Positions 1 to 7,468 of a stretch of 64,000 nt of DNA are shown here, piece after piece; position 1 is the stretch's first letter, and each line of letters opens with the position of its first letter. Where the stretch lies: the NCBI RefSeq assembly GCF_000744655.1, contig NZ_JQMJ01000004.1, positions 310,001-374,000 of the forward strand. The letters are read 5' to 3'. The DNA is from Streptacidiphilus rugosus AM-16 (lineage in GTDB: Bacteria > Actinomycetota > Actinomycetes > Streptomycetales > Streptomycetaceae). Under the pieces are notes generated by a model. The model did no database searches. It had not been told where the DNA came from and was given only the letters and a program-made list of their open reading frames with translations. The position numbers were made by a program, and so were the translations under genes.

Positions 1-152
1 GCGACCGGCGGCTGCGAGGCCGCGGCCGCTTGCTGGTGTCGGGCCGCGACCCGTCCGGAGACGGCCGTGGCGGTGCCGGCGACGACGGCCGTGCGGGCTG
101 CGGTGCCGATGAGTCCGGGGCGCCCGCCCCGGCCGACGCGACGACCAATCAT
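1..152 (-). CDS. SHOCT-type small protein, N-terminal part (runs off the left edge)
   Basis: Only the first 50 codons are inside the window. The visible N-terminus starts MIGRRVGRGG, is arginine- and glycine-rich, and has an alanine/valine stretch (TAVVAGTATAVSG) that could be a short hydrophobic segment, followed by a basic, Gln/Ala-rich region. Small actinobacterial proteins with this N-terminus usually end in a SHOCT domain and usually lie next to a DUF6325 gene, as here (gap 82 bp, same strand). The ATG is supported by an AGGAG site about 7 nt upstream (plus-strand 153-165). The SHOCT domain itself is outside the window, so the family name is inference. Confidence 0.6.
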   Translation of the reverse strand, partial: MIGRRVGRGGRPGLIGTAARTAVVAGTATAVSGRVAARHQQAAAASQPPV

Positions 153-234
153 GATCTTCTCCTCGTCTCCACGGTCTCCACGGCGAAGCAGTTCGGCCGT
201 GACCCCGCCGGAGCGGCGCTTCCGGGCGGAGACG

Positions 235-657
235 TCACTGGCCGATGGCGGCCAGGTCCTCGGCCACCACGCTGGCGGGTACCTGCTCGCGCGCGACGAG
301 CACACCGCCCGCCTCCCTCAGCGCGCGCGTGAGCCGCGCCGCCCAGGAGTTCTCCCAGACGATGATCGCCGCGGAGCTGTCGGGCGGGATCTCCTCGCAG
401 ATCGAGGCGAGGTCCTCGTCGCTGAGCAGCCCGCCGATCTCGCCGTCGACGTCCGCGAAGGCCGCGGCCTCGTCGGCCGGCAGCGCGTCGAGCTCGAGGA
501 TCTCGACGGTGCCGTCGACGTCCCGCTTGATGAACGTCAGATCGATGATGCGGACGACGCCCTCGGTCGTCAGGCGCCGCAGCTCGGGGGCGATGTCGCC
601 CTTGAACTTGTTCCCGGGGAAGGCGATCACCGCGTATTCGACCGGTCCGATGTCCAT
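235..657 (-). CDS. DUF6325 family protein
   Basis: A 140-residue soluble, acidic protein beginning MDIGPVEYAVIAFPGNKF. The opening (GPVEY.VIAFPGN.F.G.I.P.L..L...G.VRIIDL.FI.KD) and the later AAIIVWENSWA are typical of the DUF6325/DUF1269-like proteins found throughout actinobacteria, whose function is unknown. I chose the internal ATG at 657 over the longer reading frame because a GGAGGG site lies 6-8 nt upstream and family members start at this point. It is followed on the same strand by the partial SHOCT-type gene, and the two probably form a small operon. A stress or envelope role is often assumed for such pairs but nothing in the sequence proves it. Confidence 0.75.
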   Translation of the reverse strand: MDIGPVEYAVIAFPGNKFKGDIAPELRRLTTEGVVRIIDLTFIKRDVDGTVEILELDALPADEAAAFADVDGEIGGLLSDEDLASICEEIPPDSSAAIIVWENSWAARLTRALREAGGVLVAREQVPASVVAEDLAAIGQ

Positions 658-766
658 CGTCGCCCTCCACTCCATGAGCCCTGGCGGCGGGCCCTTCCCT
701 CCATCCTCCGCCCGCCGCATGCTCCGGGCGACCGGGGCTCCCTCCTCACGGGCGGGTCGGGCGCGG

Positions 767-1480
767 TCAGCCGACGAGCAGGGCCAGCGAGCCGTCCGCC
801 TCCACCAGGAGCCCGACCTGGGAGAGATCCGTGGCGAGCACGTCGGCGGCGAGCTCTCCCGGGTCGTGCGTGGTCGTCAGGGCGATGGTGTGCATCCCCG
901 CCGCCCGTCCGGCGGCCAGTCCGGCCGGGGAGTCCTCGACCACGACGCAGCGGTTCGGCGCCACGCCGAGCCGCCCGGCGGCTTTCAGGTAGGCCTCCGG
1001 GTGCGGCTTGCCGCGGCTGACGTCCTCCGCGCCGACCAGCATGGGCACGGTGAGGCCGAGGGCGGACAGCCGGCGCAGCGCCACCGTCCGCGCCGCCGCC
1101 GTGACGACGGCCCAGCGGTCCCTGGGCAGCAGCGAGAGCAACTCCTCGGTGCCGGGCAGCAGTCTGGTGCGGGCGGCGTCCGCCAGCTCGAGCTGCTGCA
1201 CCCTGGCCACGGCCGCGTCCGCCTCGGGCCCGGGCAGCAGATCCGCGATCACCTCCCGGGCCGGACGGCCGATGTAGCCGACCTCGTCCAGCCGCGCCGC
1301 ACCCACGCCGAACTCCTCCGACCACCGGCGCCAGCATCTGCGCACGGAGTCCAGGGAGTCGATGAGGGTGCCGTCGTTGTCGAAAAGCACGGCATCGGCG
1401 GTCAGCACAGCGGGGGCGGAGAGGTGCGCGCTCACAGCGGGGACTGGTCCTTCGCGTCCGGGAGGGTGGTCGGTTACCAC
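767..1480 (-). CDS. HAD family hydrolase (subfamily IA phosphatase)
   Basis: A 237-residue cytoplasmic phosphohydrolase. Motif I is FDNDGTL (nucleophile Asp34, acid/base Asp36), motif II is the threonine in VVTAAAR, motif III the lysine in RGKPHPE and motif IV VVEDSPAG. The helical cap between motifs I and II and the GKPHPE-EDSPAG pattern are those of the sugar-phosphate/phosphoglycolate phosphatase branch (GPP/DOG-like), so a small phosphorylated sugar is a likely substrate; the exact one cannot be read. The GTG start at 1480 has an AGAGG site; a second GTG at 1435 is also possible and would give 222 residues. The gene follows the ArsR-type regulator at 1557-2318 on the same strand with a 76-nt gap. 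Confidence 0.8.
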   Translation of the reverse strand: MVTDHPPGREGPVPAVSAHLSAPAVLTADAVLFDNDGTLIDSLDSVRRCWRRWSEEFGVGAARLDEVGYIGRPAREVIADLLPGPEADAAVARVQQLELADAARTRLLPGTEELLSLLPRDRWAVVTAAARTVALRRLSALGLTVPMLVGAEDVSRGKPHPEAYLKAAGRLGVAPNRCVVVEDSPAGLAAGRAAGMHTIALTTTHDPGELAADVLATDLSQVGLLVEADGSLALLVG

Positions 1481-1556
1481 TCCAGCCTCTCCCGAATCAG
1501 CGGATCATCCAAGGGGCCTAAGTCCTCTTCCGCCCCGTCCGACGCGGAGCGGGCCG

Positions 1557-2318
1557 TCAGGCCCCGCTGCCGTACATGAGCGAGCCCGGCGTGGTGAGCA
1601 GCTCCCCCGATTCCAGCCAGGTCTTCAGGCCGGAAAGTATCATCGGCCAGCCGCCGTACAGCTCCTCGTTGGCACCCTCGCGGAGCTGGTCGTGGGTGAC
1701 GGTGAGCCGGCAGGAGTCGCCGACCGGCTCGATCTCCCAGGTGACCCTGGTCGTACCCTCCGCCTTGACCTCGTCGCTCCAGAGCGCCGTCATGCTCTGC
1801 ACCAGCCGACGCGGCGGATCGACCTCCAGATGGACGCCCTCCCCGAGAGGGCCCGGCGCGCCGGGCGCGGACATCCGGAACGCGCCGCCGGGCACCGGCT
1901 CGCCCGTGATCCGGGCGCCGAAGTTGTACTTGGCCCGGATCTCCGGGTCGGTGATCGCCTGCCACAGGCGTTCGGGAGTGGTGCGGATGTAGATCTCGAA
2001 GACCTTTTCCATGGTCGACTCCAGATTGCGCTTGAGATCGCTCAGCGCCGCAGCCCAGGGCTCGGCGTACTTGCTGACCCAGCGGTCGTGGACCAGCCGG
2101 ATCGGGACGGGGTTGAGAAAGTGCAGCTTCTCCCGGCCCTGGCGTCGGGTGACGACCAGGCCCGCCTGCTCCAACTGCTTCAGGTGCTTCATCACGGCGA
2201 AGCGACTCGTCTCGAACCTTGCTTCCAGCGCACTCAGCGTCTGGCCGTCGCTCTCGAACAGCGCGTCGAGGAGGGCGCGCCTGGTGGGATCGGCCAGGGC
2301 TTTGAATACCTCGTCCAC
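1557..2318 (-). CDS. ArsR-family regulator fused to an SRPBCC (AHSA1-like) domain
   Basis: A 253-residue two-domain protein. Residues 1-95 form an ArsR winged helix (DEVFKALADPTRRALLD, then SRFAVMKHLKQLEQAGLV as recognition helix). Residues about 105-240 are an SRPBCC/AHSA1 domain (VFEIYIRTTPERLWQAITDPE, later WEIEPVGDSCRLTVTHDQL and GWPMILSGLKTWLE). No cysteine metal site is evident, so the ligand is more likely a hydrophobic molecule held by the SRPBCC cavity. The GTG at 2318 gives the usual family start (V/MDEVFKALADPTRR) and lies at the expected transcription start of the promoter at 2325-2354, so the mRNA is probably leaderless; a longer ATG start at 2339 would lie upstream of the -10 element. 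Confidence 0.85.
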   Translation of the reverse strand: MDEVFKALADPTRRALLDALFESDGQTLSALEARFETSRFAVMKHLKQLEQAGLVVTRRQGREKLHFLNPVPIRLVHDRWVSKYAEPWAAALSDLKRNLESTMEKVFEIYIRTTPERLWQAITDPEIRAKYNFGARITGEPVPGGAFRMSAPGAPGPLGEGVHLEVDPPRRLVQSMTALWSDEVKAEGTTRVTWEIEPVGDSCRLTVTHDQLREGANEELYGGWPMILSGLKTWLESGELLTTPGSLMYGSGA

Positions 2319-2324
2319 GCCTCG

Positions 2325-2354
2325 ACCATAGGTGACCATTCGGTCACATGTCAA
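2325..2354 (-). promoter_or_regulatory. Promoter with embedded operator for the ArsR-SRPBCC gene
   Basis: On the minus strand TTGACA (2354-2349) and TATGGT (2330-2325) are separated by 18 bp. The spacer contains an inverted repeat GTGACC-N4-GGTCAC (2332-2347). The first base expected to be transcribed falls on the GTG start codon at 2318. A regulator bound here would block RNA polymerase, so negative autoregulation is the natural reading. Confidence 0.7.
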
Positions 2355-2384
2355 GGAATGGGTGATTTTTCCCGGTCGGGGCTT

Positions 2385-3377
2385 GTGACCAGCGGCAACA
2401 ACAGGGCAGCATGTCCGCAACCTCCCCACGCACGCTGCGAGGTCCCCCTGTTCTCCATTCAGCGCAGCCCTGTCCGGCGCGACCCGGCGCGGCCTCTCCC
2501 CGGCCAGCGCCGATCAGATCGGCGGGAGCCTGCCCTCCTGGCCCGCCCCTCGGACCTCCCCCCGCAGGAGACCCTCTCGCCGCCGGCGGCCGCCGCGCCG
2601 ACCGCCGCGGGCGACCGGCGCCGTTCCACCCGCCCCGCCGTCGCCTGGCTGGTCGCGCTGGCCCTGGCGGGAGCCACCGGCGCGGCGATGCCGAGCGAGG
2701 AGCTCGGCAATCCGCACACCGCCCCCGCGAACCGGGTCGACGACCGCGTCGGCGCGCTCTTCACCGGCGGCCTGGGCGGCACCCACTACTGCACCGCCAG
2801 CGTGGTGGACAGCCCCGAGGGCAACATGATCGTCACGGCGGCCCACTGCCTCAGCGGCACGGACCAGGACAAGGTCTTCGTCCCCGGCTACCGCGACGGC
2901 AACGCTCCGCTGGGCGTCTGGCAGATCGCCTCGACCGTCGAGGACCCGACCTGGACCGCGGACGGCGACGCCGACGTCGACGTCGCCTTCGCGTTGCTCA
3001 AGCCGCTCGACGGACGCACGGTGGAGCAGGTCGTGGGCGCCAACAGGATCGCGGTCGACGAGGGCTTCGACCACCTGGTCACCATCACCGGCTACCCGGA
3101 CGTCTCCGACGAACCGATCACCTGCTCGAACCTGGTCGACCGCTTCAGCGCCACCCAGATGCGGATCGACTGCACCGGCTACAGCGACGGCACCAGCGGC
3201 AGCCCGTGGCTGATTCCCGGCCAGGGCGGCCCCACCGGCGACGAGGGCACCGTCGTGGGGGTGATCGGCGGCTTCGAGGAGGGCGGCTACACCGACGACA
3301 TCTCCTACAGCTCCTACTTCAGCGACCGCGTCGCCACCCTCTACCGCGCCGCGATCGCCCGCGCCCGGAACGTCTAG
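2385..3377 (+). CDS. Secreted trypsin-like serine protease
   Basis: Serine protease of the chymotrypsin/V8-like fold. The catalytic triad is visible: His in VTAAHC, Asp in DADVDVAFALL and Ser in GTSGSPW. A hydrophobic stretch VAWLVALALAGATGAA after a basic run (RRRSTRP) is the probable signal sequence or anchor, so the enzyme acts outside the membrane. Two Cys pairs (C in HYCTAS with TAAHC; ITCSN with IDCTG) suggest disulfides. The start is uncertain: the frame is open far upstream, and no ATG lies close before the signal region; the GTG at 2385 after a GGGG run is the best I can offer. The C-terminal GVIGGFEEGGYTDDISYSSYF is shared with the lipoprotein protease at 6283-7236, making the two paralogues. 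Confidence 0.75.
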   Translation: MTSGNNRAACPQPPHARCEVPLFSIQRSPVRRDPARPLPGQRRSDRREPALLARPSDLPPQETLSPPAAAAPTAAGDRRRSTRPAVAWLVALALAGATGAAMPSEELGNPHTAPANRVDDRVGALFTGGLGGTHYCTASVVDSPEGNMIVTAAHCLSGTDQDKVFVPGYRDGNAPLGVWQIASTVEDPTWTADGDADVDVAFALLKPLDGRTVEQVVGANRIAVDEGFDHLVTITGYPDVSDEPITCSNLVDRFSATQMRIDCTGYSDGTSGSPWLIPGQGGPTGDEGTVVGVIGGFEEGGYTDDISYSSYFSDRVATLYRAAIARARNV

Positions 3378-3441
3378 CGGAACGCCCGGCGGGACATCGG
3401 GCGGAACGCATGTCGCACAGGCGCCGGCGCGGGCCGCGGGG

Positions 3442-3729
3442 TCAGGCGCCCGGGTACCAGGCCAGGGCGTGCGCCTCGGCGAGGGTGTCGCGGACCTGGC
3501 TGCGATAGCGGCTGGCCTGCTGGGGGTCGGCTTCGGCCAGGGCCGCCGCGGCCAGCGCCGCCGCCGAGGTCGACCAGGCGAGCAGGCGCACCGCGTCCTG
3601 GCGGTCGGCGTCGAGCAGGCGTTCGTCGGGCAGGTCGGCCGCGTGCCGGGCCAGCAGGGTCGACAGCACCCGCAGATGGGTTCTGGTCACCGCCGGAGGC
3701 GGAAGGGGTTCGTTGGCATGACGGCCCAC
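3442..3729 (-). CDS. Small hypothetical protein (95 aa)
   Basis: I do not recognise this gene. The product is alanine-, leucine- and arginine-rich and almost wholly helical in appearance (RLLAWSTSAAALAAAALAEADPQQASRYRSQVRDTLAEAHALAWYPGA), with no cysteine, signal or clear membrane segment. Small Streptomyces proteins of this composition are common. I chose the GTG at 3729 because GGGAG lies 10 nt upstream; an alternative TTG at 3780 with a closer AGAGG would add 17 residues. It is divergent from the acyl-CoA ligase and convergent with the protease. Function unknown. Confidence 0.55.
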   Translation of the reverse strand: MGRHANEPLPPPAVTRTHLRVLSTLLARHAADLPDERLLDADRQDAVRLLAWSTSAAALAAAALAEADPQQASRYRSQVRDTLAEAHALAWYPGA

Positions 3730-3886
3730 GTCGACGGCTCTCCCGGGCGAGTTCGGGTTCGGACAATCATCATGGCGCAATTGCCTCTGGCATGTACGCG
3801 CATTCCTTCAATAAATCCGCACACGTTCCGCTCGGCATGATCACAATCTGACGGAGCCTCAGGCAGGTGCCCACGCCGAGTCGCCG

Positions 3887-3915
3887 TCGACACGACCGGA
3901 CCCCTCCCCTAGGCT
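3887..3915 (+). promoter_or_regulatory. Promoter of the acyl-CoA ligase gene
   Basis: TCGACA (3887-3892) and TAGGCT (3910-3915) are spaced 17 bp apart, a good match to the housekeeping actinomycete consensus. Transcription would begin near 3922, leaving a leader of about 30 nt that contains GGAGAG seven bases before the ATG at 3952. Confidence 0.6.
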
Positions 3916-3951
3916 CCGTTCCACCAAACCCGCCGAACCCGGAGAGTTGTC

Positions 3952-5598
3952 ATGTCCGCTGTCGAGCTTGATCAGCATCTCTCCCACCGACGCGGTGGCA
4001 CCACTCCGCCGCTGCCCGAGGGCACCGTCGGCGCCGACCTCGCCCGTACCGCACGCGCCCACCCCGACCACGATGCGATGGTCGAGTGCGCCTCCGGCCG
4101 GCGCTGGACGTACGCGGAGTTCGACGCCGCCGTCGACGACCTCGCCCGCGGCCTGCTCGCCGCCGGGATCGGCCCCGGCGACCGGGTCGGCATCTGGTCG
4201 CCCAACTGCGCCGAATGGGTGCTCACCCAGTACGCCGCCGCGCGCGCCGGTGCGATTCTGGTCAACCTCAACCCGGCGTACCGCCGTCACGAGATCGCTT
4301 ACGCCCTGCAGCAGTCGGGGACCCGCCTCCTCGTCTCCGCCACCCGGGTCAAGGCGAGCGACTACGTCGCCCTGGTGGACGCGGTGCGCGCGGAGTGCCC
4401 GGCGCTCGAACGAGTGGTGTACATCGGCACCCCCGACTGGGACGCGCTCGTCGAGAGCGGTCACGAGGTCCCCCTCGACCGGCTGCGCGAGCGGGAGGCG
4501 GCGCTCGGCGCGGACGACGCCGCCAACATCCAGTACACCTCGGGGACGACCGGCCGCCCCAAGGGCGCGACGCTGTCGCACCGCAACATCCTGGGCAACG
4601 GCTTCCAGGTCGCCGAGGTGCAGGGCTGGACCGAACAGGACCGGGTCTGCGTTCCGGTGCCCTTCTACCACTGCTTCGGCATGGTGATGGCCAACCTGGG
4701 GGCGACCTCCCACGGTTCCTGCATCGTCATCCCCGGTCAGCTGTTCGACCCCGCCGAGGCGCTGGACGCCGTCCAGGCGGAGCGCTGCTCGGTGCTGTAC
4801 GGCGTGCCGACCATGTTCATCGCCGAACTGGCCCAGCTGGAGGCGCATCCGGGCCGCTGGGATCTCTCCTCCCTGCGCACCGGTGTGATGGCCGGCTCCC
4901 CCTGCCCGGTCGAGGTGATGAAGCGGGTGATGGCCGAGATGGGCATGACCGACGTGACCATCGCCTACGGCATGACCGAGACCTCTCCGGTCTCCACGCA
5001 GACCCACCCCGACGACTCCCTGGAACACCGCGTCGCCACCGTGGGCAGGGTCCACCCGCACGTCGAGGTCAAGGTCGTCGATCCCGAGTCGGGCGCGACG
5101 GTGCCGACCGGCACGCCGGGCGAGCTCTGCACCCGCGGCTACTCGGTCATGCTCGGCTACTGGGAGGAGCCCGAGCGCACCACCGAGGCCGTCGACGCCG
5201 AGGGCTGGATGCACACCGGCGACCTGGCCCAGATGGCCGAGGACGGCTACCTGTCCATCGTGGGCCGGATCAAGGACATGGTCATCCGCGGCGGCGAGAA
5301 CGTCTACCCGCGGGAGGTCGAGGAGTTCCTCTACAGCCACCCGGACATCGAGGACGTGCAGGTCATCGGCGTTCCCGACGCGCGCTACGGCGAGGAGCTG
5401 ATGGCCTGGGTCAAGCTGCGCCCCGGCGCGTCCGACCTGACGGTCGAGCAACTGCGCGCCTACTGCGAGGGCCGGCTGGCCCACTTCAAGATCCCGCGCT
5501 ACCTGCACCTGGTCGACGGCTTCCCGATGACGGTGACCGGGAAGATCCGCAAGGTGGAGATGCGCGAGGAGTCGGTCAGACTGCTCGGCCTCGCCTGA
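3952..5598 (+). CDS. Fatty acyl-CoA ligase (AMP-binding, FadD35/ACSF2-like)
   Basis: A 548-residue ANL-superfamily enzyme that would activate a carboxylic acid through an acyl-adenylate and transfer it to CoA. The P-loop motif [11 protein letters not shown] is at 195-205, YGMTETSPV is the aryl/acyl-AMP motif, HTGDLAQM and [23 protein letters not shown] are the hinge and C-domain core, and Lys531 in TGKIRK is the adenylation lysine. The substrate-pocket sequence PFYHCFGMV and overall length fit medium-chain fatty acid ligases such as M. tuberculosis FadD35 and ACSF2. The start is well set by GGAGAG. No acyl carrier or beta-oxidation gene is adjacent, so the physiological substrate is unknown; a GNAT gene follows on the same strand. 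Confidence 0.88.
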   Translation: MSAVELDQHLSHRRGGTTPPLPEGTVGADLARTARAHPDHDAMVECASGRRWTYAEFDAAVDDLARGLLAAGIGPGDRVGIWSPNCAEWVLTQYAAARAGAILVNLNPAYRRHEIAYALQQSGTRLLVSATRVKASDYVALVDAVRAECPALERVVYIGTPDWDALVESGHEVPLDRLREREAALGADDAANIQYTSGTTGRPKGATLSHRNILGNGFQVAEVQGWTEQDRVCVPVPFYHCFGMVMANLGATSHGSCIVIPGQLFDPAEALDAVQAERCSVLYGVPTMFIAELAQLEAHPGRWDLSSLRTGVMAGSPCPVEVMKRVMAEMGMTDVTIAYGMTETSPVSTQTHPDDSLEHRVATVGRVHPHVEVKVVDPESGATVPTGTPGELCTRGYSVMLGYWEEPERTTEAVDAEGWMHTGDLAQMAEDGYLSIVGRIKDMVIRGGENVYPREVEEFLYSHPDIEDVQVIGVPDARYGEELMAWVKLRPGASDLTVEQLRAYCEGRLAHFKIPRYLHLVDGFPMTVTGKIRKVEMREESVRLLGLA

Positions 5599-5666
5599 CG
5601 CGGGTGACGGCGGTGACCGGTCGAGGTTTTCGCCGGCCGCCTGTTGCCGGCGGGCATACTGCGGCG

Positions 5667-6197
5667 ATGGACCCAGTGACACTCGAGACCGACCGTCTGG
5701 TGCTTCGGGCTTTCGCGCTCGCGGACGTGGACGCGGTGTACGAAGCCTGCCAGGACGAGGACATCCAGTTCTACACCCCCGTGCCGGTGCCGTACCGGCG
5801 CACGGACGCGGAGCAGCTCGTCGTCCGGAAGCTGCCCGCTCAGTGGGCCGAGGACAGGGACTACACCCTCGGCGCGTTCCGTAAGGACAACAACGCCCTG
5901 GTCGGCTCCTACTGCCTGACCCTCGTCAGCCGCGGCGTCTGGGAGCTCGGCTACTGGGCGGTCAGGGAGCAGCGCGGACGCGGCTACTCGGTGGAGGCCG
6001 CTCGGGCCCTGTGCGACTGGGGCTGGGCAGCGCTCGACGTGCACCGCATCGAGTGGTGGGCCATGGCCGGAAACACCGGCTCACGTGCGGTCGCCGAGAA
6101 GCTCGGCTTCACCGTCGAAGGGACACTCCGCAACCGCGGCATCGCCAACGACGGCCAGCCGCACGACTGGTGGGTGGGCGGACTGCTGAGGCCGTGA
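5667..6197 (+). CDS. GNAT family N-acetyltransferase (RimJ/RimL-like)
   Basis: A 176-residue acetyl-CoA-dependent transferase. It opens with LETDRLVLRAFALADVDAVY, the classical RimJ/RimL start, has the acetyl-CoA loop in EQRGRGYSVEAARAL, and ends with the W..A.N..S..VAEKLGF.VEGTLRN motif typical of the subfamily that acetylates protein N-termini or small amines. The start ATG at 5667 is preceded by CATACT 7 nt upstream, a plausible -10 element, and by no Shine-Dalgarno site, so translation may be leaderless. The substrate cannot be inferred. Confidence 0.85.
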   Translation: MDPVTLETDRLVLRAFALADVDAVYEACQDEDIQFYTPVPVPYRRTDAEQLVVRKLPAQWAEDRDYTLGAFRKDNNALVGSYCLTLVSRGVWELGYWAVREQRGRGYSVEAARALCDWGWAALDVHRIEWWAMAGNTGSRAVAEKLGFTVEGTLRNRGIANDGQPHDWWVGGLLRP

Positions 6198-6202
6198 TGC
6201 CC

Positions 6203-6223
6203 CGGCGGGTGCTCGGCCCGCCG
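6203..6223. terminator. Short hairpin between convergent genes
   Basis: Inverted repeat CGGCGGG-N7-CCCGCCG lies between the stop of the GNAT gene (6197) and the stop of the convergent protease (6283). It has no T-tract; in actinomycetes such hairpins often act as terminators, so this is a tentative bidirectional one. Confidence 0.4.
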
Positions 6224-6282
6224 TGCAACGCGACAGTGCAACGGGGCGCTGCAGCCCGGCGCGGGCAGCGCCGGCGGCGCCG

Positions 6283-7236
6283 TCAGCCGCCCTCCGCGAC
6301 CGCGCGGTTGTAGAGGGCGAGCACGTCGTTGTCGAAGTAGGGGCTGTAGGAGACGTCCTCGGTGTCGCCGCCCTCCTGGTAGCCGCCGATGACTCCCATG
6401 ACGGTGCCGGTGCGGGTCTGCTTGTCGAAGGAGGTGAGCCAGGGACTGCCGCTGGTCCCGCCGGGGAAGGACTTGCACTCGATCTTCATCTGGTACGTGC
6501 TCTGCTGCGTCGTCGTGTTGAAGCAGGCGATCGGCTCCCCGGCGTTCGAGGGGTAGCCGGTGAGCGCGACGGTGCGGCCGAAGCCGAGGTTCACCCCGAG
6601 CTTGTTACCGCCCAGCACCGAGGCGATCGGCTTGTTCTGGACGGTGCCGAGCACCAGGAAGGCCACGTCCAGGTCGGGGTCGCTGGAGTCCTCCCAGCGC
6701 TGGTCGACGACGATGCTGCGGACCGGCCACTGCCCCTGCGGCTCGCTGCCGTTGCGGTAGCCGGGGACGAAGACGATGTCGGTGTTGGGGCCGCCGTTCC
6801 TTCCGCCGTCGACGCAGTGGGCCGCCGTCAGCACGATGCTCTGCCCCTTGCTCTGCACCACGCTGCCGGTGCAGAAGTGGTCGCCCTTGCCGCTCTGCGA
6901 GAAGATCGCGCCGACCCGCGCGGTGACCACGTTCGACTTCGCCGTCCTGGTGTTCCCGCCGTGGTCGGAGAGCGCCTTCTGCAGTCGCTCCTGCGTCCAG
7001 GGTGAGGGCGTGGGGACGGCGGTGACGACCGCGCCGCCCGAAGGGCTGGGCGCCGTCGCCGGGGCCGATGCGGCACCCGAGGCGGCGCCGGAGTCCGCAG
7101 GCGCGGAGCCGGCGACGTGCTGCGCGCCCGCCCCGCTCGTGCATCCCGCGAGCGCCGCCAGCAGCAGCGCCGCGGCCGTTCCCGCGGCGGCGGTCCGGCC
7201 GCGGCCCGCCCGTGCGTTCTGCCTCGTCACACCCAT
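6283..7236 (-). CDS. Trypsin-like serine protease, lipoprotein
   Basis: A 317-residue secreted protease. The N-terminus has a basic region (RQNARAGRGR), a hydrophobic core and a lipobox LAGC with Cys32, so the mature protein should be lipid-anchored on the outer face of the membrane. A Ser/Ala/Pro-rich linker (about 33-80) precedes the protease domain, with catalytic His140 in LTAAHC, Asp190 in DPDLDVAFLVL and Ser264 in GTSGSPW. GGAGAG upstream supports the ATG at 7236 rather than the in-frame start at 7272. The protein is a paralogue of the protease at 2385-3377: VPGYR.G, LTGYPS and GVIGG..EGG.T.D.SYS.YF are shared. The target is unknown. Confidence 0.85.
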   Translation of the reverse strand: MGVTRQNARAGRGRTAAAGTAAALLLAALAGCTSGAGAQHVAGSAPADSGAASGAASAPATAPSPSGGAVVTAVPTPSPWTQERLQKALSDHGGNTRTAKSNVVTARVGAIFSQSGKGDHFCTGSVVQSKGQSIVLTAAHCVDGGRNGGPNTDIVFVPGYRNGSEPQGQWPVRSIVVDQRWEDSSDPDLDVAFLVLGTVQNKPIASVLGGNKLGVNLGFGRTVALTGYPSNAGEPIACFNTTTQQSTYQMKIECKSFPGGTSGSPWLTSFDKQTRTGTVMGVIGGYQEGGDTEDVSYSPYFDNDVLALYNRAVAEGG

Positions 7237-7322
7237 GCGCCGCTCTCCGTTCGTGGACCCGACACCGCCCATCCTGGGCCGCCGTCCTGGTCAACGCTCG
7301 TCGGCACGCCGACAACTGACGT

Positions 7323-7396
7323 TCTTGCAAGAGGTAGACCAGTAATCAACAAGTTCATGTCGAGATCTTGCGGCGAAGCATCGCAGACATTACGGT
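7323..7396 (+). promoter_or_regulatory. Promoter and possible LacI-type operator for the glycoside hydrolase
   Basis: TTGCGG (7368-7373) and TACGGT (7391-7396) are 17 bp apart, with the GTG start at 7469 preceded by AGGAG. About 45 bp upstream, TCTTGCAAGA (7323-7332) is a perfect palindrome. CTTGCAAG/CTTGCAG elements are bound by MalR-like LacI regulators of glucan-degrading genes in Streptomyces, as I recall, so substrate-dependent repression is possible. Confidence 0.4.
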
Positions 7397-7468
7397 CCCC
7401 CTTGCGCCGCCCCTCGCGCCGTCCCCCCGGCGCCGTCGCTCCTCCACCCACCTGTCCTAGGAGCAAAG

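Noticed and set aside
3859..5682. 607-codon minus-strand frame opposite the acyl-CoA ligase
   Set aside because: Shadow of the ligase with His/Val/Asp/Gly-rich low-complexity translation and no motifs.
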